36,485 bases of DNA from Desulfobacteraceae bacterium (lineage in GTDB: Bacteria; Desulfobacterota; Desulfobacteria; Desulfobacterales; Desulfosalsimonadaceae). Below are positions 15,959 through 23,698 of the stretch, one piece after another. The stretch is taken from assembly GCA_011389515.1 (NCBI GenBank), contig JAABUA010000033.1:1-36485 (forward strand). The letters run 5' to 3'. Position 1 is the stretch's first letter. Each line of letters opens with the position of its first letter. A program made the position numbers and the translations under genes. The notes under the pieces are model-generated. The model was given only the letters and a program-made list of their open reading frames with translations. It was not told the origin of the DNA and ran no database searches.

Positions 15959-16396
15959 ATGACAAACCAAAGAATGCTCGTATATGTACTTTCCCTCTTT
16001 TTCCTCTTCTTTCTGCTGCCGGGCTGTGACGGTCCGGCCGAAGAAGCCGGCGAAAAAATCGATGAGAACGTTCAGGAGCAAAAAGGACAATTTGATGAGG
16101 CCGAAAAAGAAATCGCCAAAGCCAAGGAGGAAATCGAAAATTTAAGAAACGATTTGACCCAGGCCCGCCAGGAAAGAGACGAAGCCAAGGCCAGGCTGGA
16201 AGAAGCGGAGCAAGAACGCCAGCGGATTCTCAAGGAAATGGAACAATGGAACACCAGCGAAAGCCAGGAGAAAACAAAGCTGGAATCGCAGCAGAACGGC
16301 AACGGGTCTCAAGGACAAGAAGAAATGCAGCCTCAATCGGAAAACATGGGGAACGGCCAGCAGTCGGCCCAGGATAAAATTTCCCCCGAGGAATAG
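15959..16396 (+). CDS. Coiled-coil lipoprotein
   Basis: The product has 145 residues. A signal peptide ends in lipobox LLPGC (Cys22). Residues about 30-100 are one long heptad-type coiled coil rich in Glu, Lys, Arg and Ala (EEIENLRNDLTQARQERDEA, ARLEEAEQERQRILKEME). The tail is Gln/Asn/Ser-rich and low in complexity. The layout recalls Lpp-like or spacer lipoproteins, but no family is assigned. AAGGAG lies eight bases before the ATG. It converges with the SLC13 gene. Confidence 0.8.
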   Translation: MTNQRMLVYVLSLFFLFFLLPGCDGPAEEAGEKIDENVQEQKGQFDEAEKEIAKAKEEIENLRNDLTQARQERDEAKARLEEAEQERQRILKEMEQWNTSESQEKTKLESQQNGNGSQGQEEMQPQSENMGNGQQSAQDKISPEE

Positions 16397-16454
16397 GCAA
16401 AAAGGCACAGGAAACAAGTGAGATTATGCCGCAAGAGGGTGCGAGCCGGAACAA

Positions 16455-18269
16455 TCAGAAAGGCCATATCAGGGGGACGAGCACTGCTACAACTATCAGG
16501 GTGATCGCCACCAGCCCGGCCCCGAACTTGAGATAGTCCCGGGTCTCATATGACCCGGGACTCTGTACCATCAGTGGAGCCGGATGGCCTTCAGGCAGTA
16601 GGTATGTGGCCGCAGCCCCTATAATAACGGCGACTGCAAACGCTTTTGGCTCGATCCCCAGCAGGCCGGCTGTATCCAACGCTACCGGGGTCATGATCAC
16701 CGCTACGGCTGCCCCGTGCAGGGACTGCGTCAGGAGCAGGGCGATCAACGTGATCCCTATCATGGTGATATGCGGGCCAAGTGTACCCAACGTATCTGCT
16801 ATCAGGGTGGAAACCAGTCCCGCCGCGCCGCTTTTCTCCATCGCCAACCCCAGCGGGAACATACCCCCGACCAGTACAATCGTACGCCACTCCACATGTT
16901 CATATAGCCGCCTGGCGGGCAGAATGCCGCTGAGGACCATTGCAGCTGCGCCCCCCAGCGTCGCCACGCCAATGGGAAGCAGATTGAAACCTGCCAAAGC
17001 AATCACCCCGGCCATAATCAAGGCGGCCCATTTGCCCATGTGGCGCAGCTTACGGGGAGCTTCTACCCGGTGTGGCTTATGCAGCCACAAGAAACCCGGT
17101 CGGGGATCGTAGCTGCGCGTCTGATCGCCCGGGCCATAGAGCAGCAGTGCGTCTCCTTCTTGCAGGGGAATGGTTCCCACATCGGTTCGAATGGGGTTCT
17201 CCGCGCGCCAGATCGCTACGCCCGTGAGGCAGGTTTCACTGCGAAAATCCAAATCCGTCATGGTCTTGCCGACCACCGGTGAACGCGGTGGGACAACCAC
17301 TTCGATCAGCTCTCCACTGGATGACGGAAATTCTTCCGGTTGGCTGGGATGCCCCAATACTTTGAGTCCCGGATGTTCCTGCACCAGTTTATCGACCCTT
17401 GTCCTGCGCCCGCTCACCAGCAGCATATCGTCCTTTTTCAGTACAAAATCATCTCGATTATGTAGCTGGGGTTCGTGATGGCGCACAACAGACAAGACCG
17501 CAAGCCCGTGCCCGCCTCCGATTGCGATTTCTTGCAATCTCTTTCCCACCCAGGAAGAATCTTTCAGGAGCAAGACCTCCCATAAGCGATCTTCCAGATG
17601 GTATGTCCGCATTAAATCCGTGCGATCTTCAAGGCTTTCCACAGCGCCCTTTTCATTCTCGCCCGGCAACAGGCGTTGCCCAATGACCAAGGTGTAGACA
17701 GCGAAAGAAATGATCAAGGCAATACCTACCGGTGCAAGTTCGAAGAAACCAAGCGCTGTCTGTCCCGAGGCTCGAAGCAAATCGTTGACCACAAGGTTAT
17801 GCGAGGCCCCGATAATGGTCAGGCTTCCACCTGCCAGGGCAGCCATGGCGATGGGCAGGAGCAGCTTGGAGCGGTGAATATCGTTCTTGCGTGCCAGCCG
17901 GAGGACCACCGGGATGAATAACGAAACGGTGGCAATATCGCTCACAAAACCCGACAGGACGCCAGGGACCAGGGTGTTCATCCAGGTCAACCGTTTGCGG
18001 CTCCCTCCGGCAATGTCGTTCAGACGCTCCGCGATCCAGCGGACCACCCCGGTGCGCACCAACCCGGCGCTCAATATCAATAAGCCGGCGATCGCGATGA
18101 CGGCTTCGCTGCTGAAGCCTTTCAGAACGTCCTCCACCTCTAATGCGCCGGTAGCTGCCAGCGAAACGAGTACCAATATCGCGACGATATCCGCCCGGAT
18201 CCAACCGGTTATAAACAACAGCATGGCGGTTCCCAGTATGGCAAAAACAATCCCGATTTCTATGGTCAT
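16455..18269 (-). CDS. SLC13-family (DASS) transporter with two RCK_C domains
   Basis: The product has 604 residues. Two blocks of membrane helices (about 1-200 and 410-604) flank a soluble middle with two TrkA-C/RCK_C regions (ending around residues 300 and 390). The N-terminal LLILSAGLVRTGVVRW, SGFVSDIATVSLFIPVV and GASHNLVVNDLL, and the C-terminal FPLGLAMEKSGAA and IIGAAATYLLPEGHPAPLM segments, are typical of the CitT/SLC13 group with RCK_C domains. These carry dicarboxylate, sulfate or related anions with Na+; the substrate cannot be read here. GGAGG lies upstream of the ATG. It follows a 5'-nucleotidase gene by 90 bases, with a hairpin between. Confidence 0.92.
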   Translation of the reverse strand: MTIEIGIVFAILGTAMLLFITGWIRADIVAILVLVSLAATGALEVEDVLKGFSSEAVIAIAGLLILSAGLVRTGVVRWIAERLNDIAGGSRKRLTWMNTLVPGVLSGFVSDIATVSLFIPVVLRLARKNDIHRSKLLLPIAMAALAGGSLTIIGASHNLVVNDLLRASGQTALGFFELAPVGIALIISFAVYTLVIGQRLLPGENEKGAVESLEDRTDLMRTYHLEDRLWEVLLLKDSSWVGKRLQEIAIGGGHGLAVLSVVRHHEPQLHNRDDFVLKKDDMLLVSGRRTRVDKLVQEHPGLKVLGHPSQPEEFPSSSGELIEVVVPPRSPVVGKTMTDLDFRSETCLTGVAIWRAENPIRTDVGTIPLQEGDALLLYGPGDQTRSYDPRPGFLWLHKPHRVEAPRKLRHMGKWAALIMAGVIALAGFNLLPIGVATLGGAAAMVLSGILPARRLYEHVEWRTIVLVGGMFPLGLAMEKSGAAGLVSTLIADTLGTLGPHITMIGITLIALLLTQSLHGAAVAVIMTPVALDTAGLLGIEPKAFAVAVIIGAAATYLLPEGHPAPLMVQSPGSYETRDYLKFGAGLVAITLIVVAVLVPLIWPF

Positions 18270-18299
18270 ATTATCTATCCTCCGGACCTTCCATGGACG

Positions 18300-18344
18300 A
18301 CAAGCTATCTCAGCGGGCGCGATCTTTTTTTTGAGATAGCTTGT
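18300..18344 (-). terminator. Hairpin between 5'-nucleotidase and SLC13 genes
   Basis: A perfect 13-bp inverted repeat (18300-18312 with 18332-18344) encloses a 19-base loop with eight consecutive T on the plus strand. It may attenuate transcription into the SLC13 gene or stabilise the upstream message; it lacks a T tract after the stem on the minus strand. Confidence 0.45.
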
Positions 18345-18359
18345 AATATCAAGCAGGCG

Positions 18360-19877
18360 TTACGCTTTTCCTTGTAACGTGATATCTCCCAGCCTGGGCG
18401 GCCTGACCGTACCCATTTCGGTAAAAGCCTTTTCTACCAGTTCGTTGACCTGGAGATCGTGAATCACCACATCCCGGCCTTTTGTAAAGGCCGTATACCG
18501 GTGAAGCCCGCGCGCCATACCGGCATTGGTGCCGATGGGATAACTTTTGTCTTTACGGATCGCCTCTCCTTGCACGTAAACAGCCGACACCCGGCTGCCG
18601 GAAGGTTTAGCGAAATCGACGCTCCAGCGTAAACCGGCAGTTTGAACAAGGCCGCCCACGATCATGCGGGGATCGCCGGGAGCCTGGTTGGTGGCGCACT
18701 GCTCGAGGATTTCAAGAATATTTTCACCGGTCAACCGCATCGTTACCACCTTCGCAGGATGAGGAATAAGGGTGTAGAGCGCTTCCCGAGTGATCGCGCC
18801 GGGCTGCAGTGTCACCCCATAGCCCACCCCCGGCATAAAGGCGATTTCAGCGCCGGTCTCGGTGCAGATGATCTCTCCTACCAGCTTATCAAAAGGACTT
18901 TCCGAACGGTAATGACGGCCTATCGGCTCTCCGGCAATTGCGATGACCGCTTCCAGGGTATCTTGATATGGCGCGCGCAACGCTTCGACCTGCCGGGCGA
19001 TCTCTTCATCTTCCGGGAACGCTTCGATCCATAACGTATGCAGGCGGCTCTCCACATTGGTAATCTGCGTTCCATGGAGGCTGACTACAATCTCCCCCAG
19101 GACCGAGTTGTCCGAAACGGCCTGAACGAGGGTAATATCCCCGATCCGCTCGTTAGAGATGCGGTCGTGCGAGTGCGCGCCGATGATGATGTCCATCTCT
19201 GGTGCTTCACGCGCCAGGACACGGTCCATTGCCGAACCGAGGTGGGAAAGCACAACCACTATGTCAGAACGCCCGCGCAGATCAGGCAGGTACTGGCGGA
19301 CCGCTTCAATCCCGTCCTTGAACGCCAATCCTTCGTAGTTCTTCGGATTTCCTGTATCCCCGGTATTGTGATACGTCAGTGTGAGAAAGCCGACCCGGAT
19401 GCCTGCTGCCTGGAAGACAATGAAAGGATCTCCCAGAAAGGGCCGGCCCGTCTTTACATCAACCACGTTTGCCCCCCGCATGGGAAAATTCGCGATCTGA
19501 TCGAGTTCGCGGGTCCGATCGCTTCCAAAGTCATAGTCATGGTTGCCCAGAGCCATTAACTGGTAGCCCAGCAAATTCATCAGGCTGATTACAGCCTCAC
19601 CCCGGGTTAAATTTCCCAACAGATCATCGCTGAAAGTGTCCCCACCGTCCACGAGCAGGACATTACCGGCCCCCCGCTCCTGACGAATGCGCCTCACAGC
19701 CGTGGCCAGGGCCGGGAAACCACCCGCGGTGCCTTCCCGGTCAAACTCATCCCAGCTCCGCCCTGGATCCCCGGTTTGGGATGTGGCGCTGCCTTTACTG
19801 ATTGAGATGGGCCGGTAACGGCCGTGCATATCGTTGGTGTGTAAGATCGTTAATCTGGTTTCTGTTTTCTCGCCCAT
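18360..19877 (-). CDS. 5'-nucleotidase/UshA-family metallophosphatase
   Basis: The product has 505 residues. The N-terminal metallophosphatase domain shows its metal ligands in order: HTNDMHG, VDGGDTFSDD, GNHDYDFG, SHLG and GAHSHD. A 5'-nucleotidase C-terminal domain follows from about residue 325 (MPGVGYGVTLQPGAITREAL, TMRLTGENILEILEQ, then the YPIGTNAGMA region). Family enzymes hydrolyse nucleotides or related phosphoesters, usually in the periplasm. No signal peptide is present from the ATG at 19877, which has AAAGGAG upstream, so this copy looks cytoplasmic, unlike UshA. The SLC13 gene follows by 90 bases and may be cotranscribed. Confidence 0.93.
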   Translation of the reverse strand: MGEKTETRLTILHTNDMHGRYRPISISKGSATSQTGDPGRSWDEFDREGTAGGFPALATAVRRIRQERGAGNVLLVDGGDTFSDDLLGNLTRGEAVISLMNLLGYQLMALGNHDYDFGSDRTRELDQIANFPMRGANVVDVKTGRPFLGDPFIVFQAAGIRVGFLTLTYHNTGDTGNPKNYEGLAFKDGIEAVRQYLPDLRGRSDIVVVLSHLGSAMDRVLAREAPEMDIIIGAHSHDRISNERIGDITLVQAVSDNSVLGEIVVSLHGTQITNVESRLHTLWIEAFPEDEEIARQVEALRAPYQDTLEAVIAIAGEPIGRHYRSESPFDKLVGEIICTETGAEIAFMPGVGYGVTLQPGAITREALYTLIPHPAKVVTMRLTGENILEILEQCATNQAPGDPRMIVGGLVQTAGLRWSVDFAKPSGSRVSAVYVQGEAIRKDKSYPIGTNAGMARGLHRYTAFTKGRDVVIHDLQVNELVEKAFTEMGTVRPPRLGDITLQGKA

Positions 19878-19926
19878 TTTCGTCTCCTTTTAGCAATACA
19901 GCAACATTTTTGAACAACCTTTCTTT

Positions 19927-20053
19927 GATGGCGTCGTAAAAAGTTCCATCTACTGCGTTGTAGCAATTTTTCATCCGCTCAACATACTACTTGTATGCCT
20001 TCGCGTATGAAAAATTGCTACGCCTTGTATATGGAACTTTTAACTTAGCCATC
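19927..20053. repeat. 127-bp palindromic MITE-like element
   Basis: Arms of about 47 bases (19927-19974 and 20007-20053) are near-perfect inverted copies starting GATGGC and ending GCCATC, with a small inner hairpin (CATAC-N5-GTATG). Such elements, beginning GATGGC.TCGTAAAAAGT, seem common between genes of deltaproteobacteria (from memory). Confidence 0.85.
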
Positions 20054-20146
20054 TGTTACCTATCTTGTGACTTTTTACGAATTCATCTTCTTTCGTGTAC
20101 ACTGTTTTCGTACGTTGAGAACGAAAGGTGTGGTTTTTTGTTCCAG

Positions 20147-20338
20147 CTCCCTGAAAGGGAGGCGTTGTATAGCCGGTGGTTTCAACCACCGGAATAAATA
20201 CACAACGTTTCAAGTCCTGAAGGGACGACATTTTTGACAGTTTCAACTGGTAACGTCGTCCCTTCGGGACTCGATCCGTAATCGACTCTCCGACCGGTGG
20301 TTAAAACCACCGGCTATACGACGAAATCCCTTCGGGAT
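20147..20338. repeat. Nested REP-like palindrome cluster
   Basis: Six small palindromes lie in nearly mirror-symmetric order: CTCCC-N5-GGGAG (20147-20161), CCGGTGGTT..AACCACCGG (20173-20192), GTCC-N5-GGAC (20214-20226), GTCCCTTCGGGAC (20258-20270), CCGGTGGTT..AACCACCGG (20294-20313) and ATCCCTTCGGGAT (20326-20338). The outer GTATAGCCGGTGG and CCACCGGCTATAC match, so the block of about 190 bp can fold as one cruciform. No RAYT transposase is in the window. The remaining gap 19878-20461 shows no gene. Confidence 0.85.
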
Positions 20339-20461
20339 TGCAGAAAACATTCGTTAATGAAGACCATTTCCGATTTTCGAACCAAAAATAATCATAATGC
20401 ATCATAATGCAGAAAATTCGTCTGGCGTCGAAAATGAAGTATCGCTGGAGTGTTAGCTATC

Positions 20462-21235
20462 TTAAATTCCGGAAGTCAGTAATACGCCGAGTACGAAAAT
20501 AAAGGCGATAATGAACCAGCGGAATAACTCTCGTGGCATGATATTGAACAGCTTGATGCCCAACCAGGCTCCCAAAAACAATGCCGGAACAATTGCAAGC
20601 GACTCCACCGCAATCTCCGTCGTCATCTGTCCCATGGAGGTCAATACAACGATCCGGTAGAGCAGGTTGGCAGCAAAGAACGAAGTGAAAATGGCCTTCA
20701 TTTGCTTCGGAGTCCAGTAATCGGTCTCCATTAAAAACGCCCCGTATATAATCATCGGAGGCCCGGGAATCGATACTGCCCCACCAGAGATTCCTGACAG
20801 AAATCCAGCCAGCACGCCGCTGATCCAGCCGGGCTGCCATCCGGTGCCCTTTATCCATTCCCGGATCCACTTAATCTGGCGCAGCAGCAAAATCAGCACC
20901 GCGCTAATCATCATTAAGATTCCTATCGCCATTCGGAGCTGATTTTCGTCCGCGGCGCCATACAGGTAAATTCCTATGGGAAGACCTGCTGCCAGTCCTG
21001 CTACAGGAATAATCCAGTCTTTCCAATTGAACTCGTCTCGCACACTCCAAAAAACTCGCAGATTCGTGATTAAAACGACAATGGAGACGACAATGGAAGC
21101 GGAACCCGCGTCGCGGAACAAGGGAAGCACTCCCATCGTGATTTGACCTGTGCCGAAACCGACAATGCCGTGCACGGTAGTCGCAACCAGAACAACAAGA
21201 GCCGACCACAACGTTACTATCCAATCAATGTCCAT
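20462..21235 (-). CDS. TauE/SafE family permease
   Basis: The product has 257 residues with about eight hydrophobic segments. GIVGFGTGQITMGVLPL near the N-terminus and SGVLAGFLSGISGGAVSIPGPPMIIY in the middle are the two Gly-rich repeats of TauE/SafE (PF01925) transporters, which export sulfite, sulfoacetate or related anions. The substrate is not determined by sequence alone. AAAGGAG lies upstream of ATG 21235. Promoter copy E lies about 220 bases upstream, without the enhancer palindrome. Confidence 0.92.
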   Translation of the reverse strand: MDIDWIVTLWSALVVLVATTVHGIVGFGTGQITMGVLPLFRDAGSASIVVSIVVLITNLRVFWSVRDEFNWKDWIIPVAGLAAGLPIGIYLYGAADENQLRMAIGILMMISAVLILLLRQIKWIREWIKGTGWQPGWISGVLAGFLSGISGGAVSIPGPPMIIYGAFLMETDYWTPKQMKAIFTSFFAANLLYRIVVLTSMGQMTTEIAVESLAIVPALFLGAWLGIKLFNIMPRELFRWFIIAFIFVLGVLLTSGI

Positions 21236-21384
21236 ATTTGTTCTCCTTTCTATACCGCGACGAACGTTCCCCGAAGTTCTGCGTGCAACGGGCGGTACAT
21301 GGCCAGATATGCCCTCAGTGCATCTATGCTCCGCTCCGTGTGCTGTTGGCGGTTCCTCCCGTACTTGTGCGCGACGCCTAAATT

Positions 21385-21420
21385 GCGCAAGCCTTGATCT
21401 TGAACTTTTACAAGGCCGTC
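21385..21420. repeat. Remnant end of the MITE-like element
   Basis: GCCTTGATCTTGAACTTTTA and the following CAAGGCCGTC resemble the segment at 33238-33272 and the end of 15338-15490. It is followed at 21423 by ATGGCGACTTTACGAGAC, like an inverted element end. Nothing coding is seen in 21236-21575. Confidence 0.5.
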
Positions 21421-21455
21421 CGATGGCGACTTTACGAGACTATCAACAATTTATA

Positions 21456-21471
21456 ATCAATTTTTGTGCCA
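21456..21471 (-). promoter_or_regulatory. Sigma-54-like core without enhancer (copy E)
   Basis: Minus-strand TGGCAC-N5-TTGAT at 21471-21456, identical to copy D. The bases upstream follow the cassette through CAGCGCTATATGA (21485-21496), then jump to GGGCAAATGAAAAAA, which in copy C lies beyond the enhancer palindrome. About 130 bp including the palindromes is missing. It faces the TauE/SafE gene. Confidence 0.5.
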
Positions 21472-21575
21472 TGTTTTCAACATCCAGCGCTATATGAAAG
21501 GGGCAAATGAAAAAAAGAGGGTGCGGGACGAGCACTGCGACAAAGCGCACCCGACGCGGAGTCGCCTCCATCCGG

Positions 21576-22805
21576 TTACTTGCTGGGTTCTATTAGCTGT
21601 TTGTTGTTTTGTTTATGGCGGAACTCGGATAAGAACCGGTAAATTTCAACCCTCGCCCGATTGATGCCGCCGATCGGTCGATGTTCAATCAAGGAATGCG
21701 CCGGAGAAAACGACAAATCTTCAGCCAGTTCCTCTCGTTCCCGGGTACGGAAAGCTTGGGAAGGAATGCGAAGTGATGCCACTTTGATAAAGGGGGATTC
21801 CTTTTCGCTCCATTCCACGCCGGCATCCTCAACCGGCATCCGGTCAGGGTCTTTTTGGAGTTGAATCATGAAATCAAAGCTTGCCTCATGCACTGCCAGG
21901 TGTTTTTCCATATTGTCAGTCAGATAATTATCGGTAAGTTTTGACGGCATGACGCTTTCTATGTTCGAAGTGGGGACGATGGCGTATTTTACAACGAGAT
22001 TCGTCCCGTAGAGATAAGGCGTCGTACTCCAGTAGCGGATGTCCAACGGAGAGGTTTGATTCTGACGCATCTTGCGCAGCTCATTGATTATATGGAAATT
22101 GCCAGACACAACCAGGCGAAATAAAAAGACAAGGGGGGACCATTCGATGCTGTAGTACACAGCGTCATGGAACAATTTGACTGTTCCTAAAGGCATGATC
22201 GGATAGCTTACCAGTATAAAGTCCTGTGTTTTTTCCTCCTCGTTTTGCGTTTTATAACGCTCCCCTTGGACCCCCATGATTTTTATGGCAAACCCTCGGA
22301 GGTCTTTGACTTTGTCCGACTGAATCTTAGGGCTTGCGCTGGAAATACGAACCCAGGCAGGATAAGTTTGGGGAAATTCAAATATCCCCACCTTAAGCAC
22401 CGCTGGGATATCCGGTTCCACAATGAATTCTGCTTGCAGGCAAGCCAGACTTTTCGGGTGAGCGTCACGTTTGGTCTGTCCTTCGGAATAATCTTTGGAC
22501 ATCTTTTCTTGTAATAGAACTTTCATGTCTTTGATCCGGCGGTCTTCATCAGCAGGGACGGTTTCAAATTTGGTCATGCCCCCCAATTTCCCGTCAGTAA
22601 TCTGCACGTTGTACCTCTCATCGGATTTATCGTTTTGTGAAAGCTCGTCCCCCGCTTCGAGCTTGCCGCGTTGTTTCTCCTCCGCGTCGGGGCTGGAAAG
22701 GACACCAGCTTCTTTGACGCTGTTAGCATTGGCACATGCAAAAAGCATCAATGCTGCGATTGACATTGCTGTTAATAGAATCATCATACCAGTATGCTTC
22801 ATCAT
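21576..22805 (-). CDS. Catalase-fold lipoprotein (y4iL/SrpA-like catalase family)
   Basis: The product has 409 residues. A signal peptide ends in a lipobox-like LFAC (Cys24), then comes a charged linker to about residue 85. The rest resembles the small catalase-like family: RDAHPKSLACLQAEF (probable distal His in DAHPKS), IFEFPQTYPAWVRISSASPK, LRGFAIKIMG, DFILVSYPIMPLG, and the C-terminal INRARVEIYRFLSEFRHKQN. The family is heme-dependent; many members are untested. Lipid anchoring would place peroxide or peroxidase chemistry at the envelope, separate from cytoplasmic KatE. AAAGGA lies seven bases before ATG 22805. Confidence 0.85.
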   Translation of the reverse strand: MMKHTGMMILLTAMSIAALMLFACANANSVKEAGVLSSPDAEEKQRGKLEAGDELSQNDKSDERYNVQITDGKLGGMTKFETVPADEDRRIKDMKVLLQEKMSKDYSEGQTKRDAHPKSLACLQAEFIVEPDIPAVLKVGIFEFPQTYPAWVRISSASPKIQSDKVKDLRGFAIKIMGVQGERYKTQNEEEKTQDFILVSYPIMPLGTVKLFHDAVYYSIEWSPLVFLFRLVVSGNFHIINELRKMRQNQTSPLDIRYWSTTPYLYGTNLVVKYAIVPTSNIESVMPSKLTDNYLTDNMEKHLAVHEASFDFMIQLQKDPDRMPVEDAGVEWSEKESPFIKVASLRIPSQAFRTREREELAEDLSFSPAHSLIEHRPIGGINRARVEIYRFLSEFRHKQNNKQLIEPSK

Positions 22806-22989
22806 AAGTTATTCCTTTGCGTGCGCCACGACCAGTCCAACCGCGGCGGCGTCAAACAGCACAAAAGTATACCCGCTGTTGTCGTGTGCTGATGGGATGG
22901 CGATCAATTAATCTATGCTTTCGAACCCTTACGGTCACTGTTCGATCTCCGCCGTCTGAGCCGCGGTCCCAGGCCCCAGCGAGGAAATC

Positions 22990-23026
22990 CTGGAACCGGT
23001 TGCCACTGACCGGCAACCGGTTCCAG
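22990..23026. repeat. Perfect 15-bp hairpin
   Basis: Arms 22990-23004 and 23012-23026 (CTGGAACCGGTTGCC and its complement) enclose a 7-base loop. It is 29 bases after the stop of the 24-residue peptide on the minus strand, so it may end that short transcript, although no T tract follows. The rest of 22806-23054 shows no gene. Confidence 0.7.
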
Positions 23027-23054
23027 ATTCGACTCATCATTTCAGTGCTCAGAA

Positions 23055-23129
23055 CTAAAATACGCCGAGCAGCCAAAGAATAATAACCAATGATAGCGGC
23101 ACTCCGAGAAGCCATAAGATAATAGGCAT
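23055..23129 (-). CDS. 24-residue hydrophobic peptide
   Basis: The reading frame runs from ATG 23129 to TAG at 23055 and encodes MPIILWLLGVPLSLVIILWL then LGVF, one membrane-spanning helix made of two similar halves (ILWLLGV twice). AAAGGAG seven bases before the ATG is an excellent ribosome site. A strong hairpin follows. I recall similarly short hydrophobic peptides annotated as hypothetical in other bacteria, but cannot name a family. It lies downstream of promoter copy D with a dead csbD start between, so it may now be the gene served by that promoter. Confidence 0.65.
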   Translation of the reverse strand: MPIILWLLGVPLSLVIILWLLGVF

Positions 23130-23208
23130 GACGTTACTCCTTTATTGTTGTTGGTGAATGCGCTTCCGCCGGATATGCTTGATCCGCCTGCTGTCGGAAG
23201 AGAAAATT

Positions 23209-23260
23209 CTTTCGCCTGGTGCATCCTGCCTTCCGCTTTGTCTTTTGTGCTTGATTGTAT
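23209..23260 (-). pseudogene. Remnant of a second csbD-like gene
   Basis: On the minus strand the codons from 23260 read ATA-CAA-TCA-AGC-ACA and then KDKAEGRMHQAK, parallel to the intact CsbD protein (KSSTEDKAEGKMNQAK). The start ATG has become ATA and similarity stops after about 17 codons. The upstream leader and promoter (copy D) match the intact csbD-like gene's. Confidence 0.8.
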
Positions 23261-23302
23261 TCTTCCTCCTGTTTGAATTTTTGGTTGGGTATACTTTGTA
23301 TA

Positions 23303-23451
23303 ATCAATTTTTGTGCCATGCTTTCAACACACAGCGCTATATGATCTATCATATTGATTTTTAATTATAATTAATTAAATAAGCACTTATGAAACTGTCA
23401 TACGTTGTCATGTAAATAGGGCCGAATTTAACCCTATGGTCATATATGGCC
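23303..23451 (-). promoter_or_regulatory. Sigma-54-like promoter with two palindromes (copy D)
   Basis: Minus-strand TGGCAC-N5-TTGAT at 23318-23303. GGTCATATATGGCC at 23438-23451 is centred 128 bp from the -24 GG; TTATGA-N5-TCATAC is at 23387-23403. It now faces the csbD remnant and, 173 bases away, the 24-residue peptide. Confidence 0.6.
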
Positions 23452-23514
23452 TTTTCCCGCACGGAATTGGCCACCTGGGGAAAAACAGGCAATGCGCTTT
23501 GCACTTATTTGGGT

Positions 23515-23679
23515 CTTGACAGGGCAGAATTTTATGTTGTTGTTACGAGAAAATTGGAGGTTCCTCTTCCCGTTGAAAAAGCCGAGGAGGTTGTTGGTCA
23601 GTTTATGGTACTGCCGCTTGTGGAAATAAGCAGCAGCCATATCCTGAAGGCGATTCGGAAATCAATCATCCGGCGTATG
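23515..23679 (+). pseudogene. Fragment of a PIN-domain (VapC-like) toxin gene
   Basis: The plus-strand frame encodes LDRAEFYVVVTRKLEVPLPV, then EKAEEVVGQFMVLPLVEISS and SHILKAIRKSIIRR, which resembles the middle of VapC-type PIN-domain proteins. The first Asp region and the conserved C-terminal SFWDALIV-type segment are missing and no antitoxin gene is present. It is wedged between promoter copy D and the 3' end of the glucan synthase gene. Confidence 0.55.
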
Positions 23680-23698
23680 GGGGACATTGCCGTTTGCA

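Noticed and set aside
20147..20338. Possible CRISPR array
   Set aside because: The repeated units are short palindromes of different sequence and unequal spacing, with no constant repeat-spacer pattern and no cas genes.
23042..23224. A 60-codon minus-strand frame MHQAKEFSLP...
   Set aside because: Its first residues are the tail of the csbD remnant and the rest is out of frame with the better supported 24-residue peptide.
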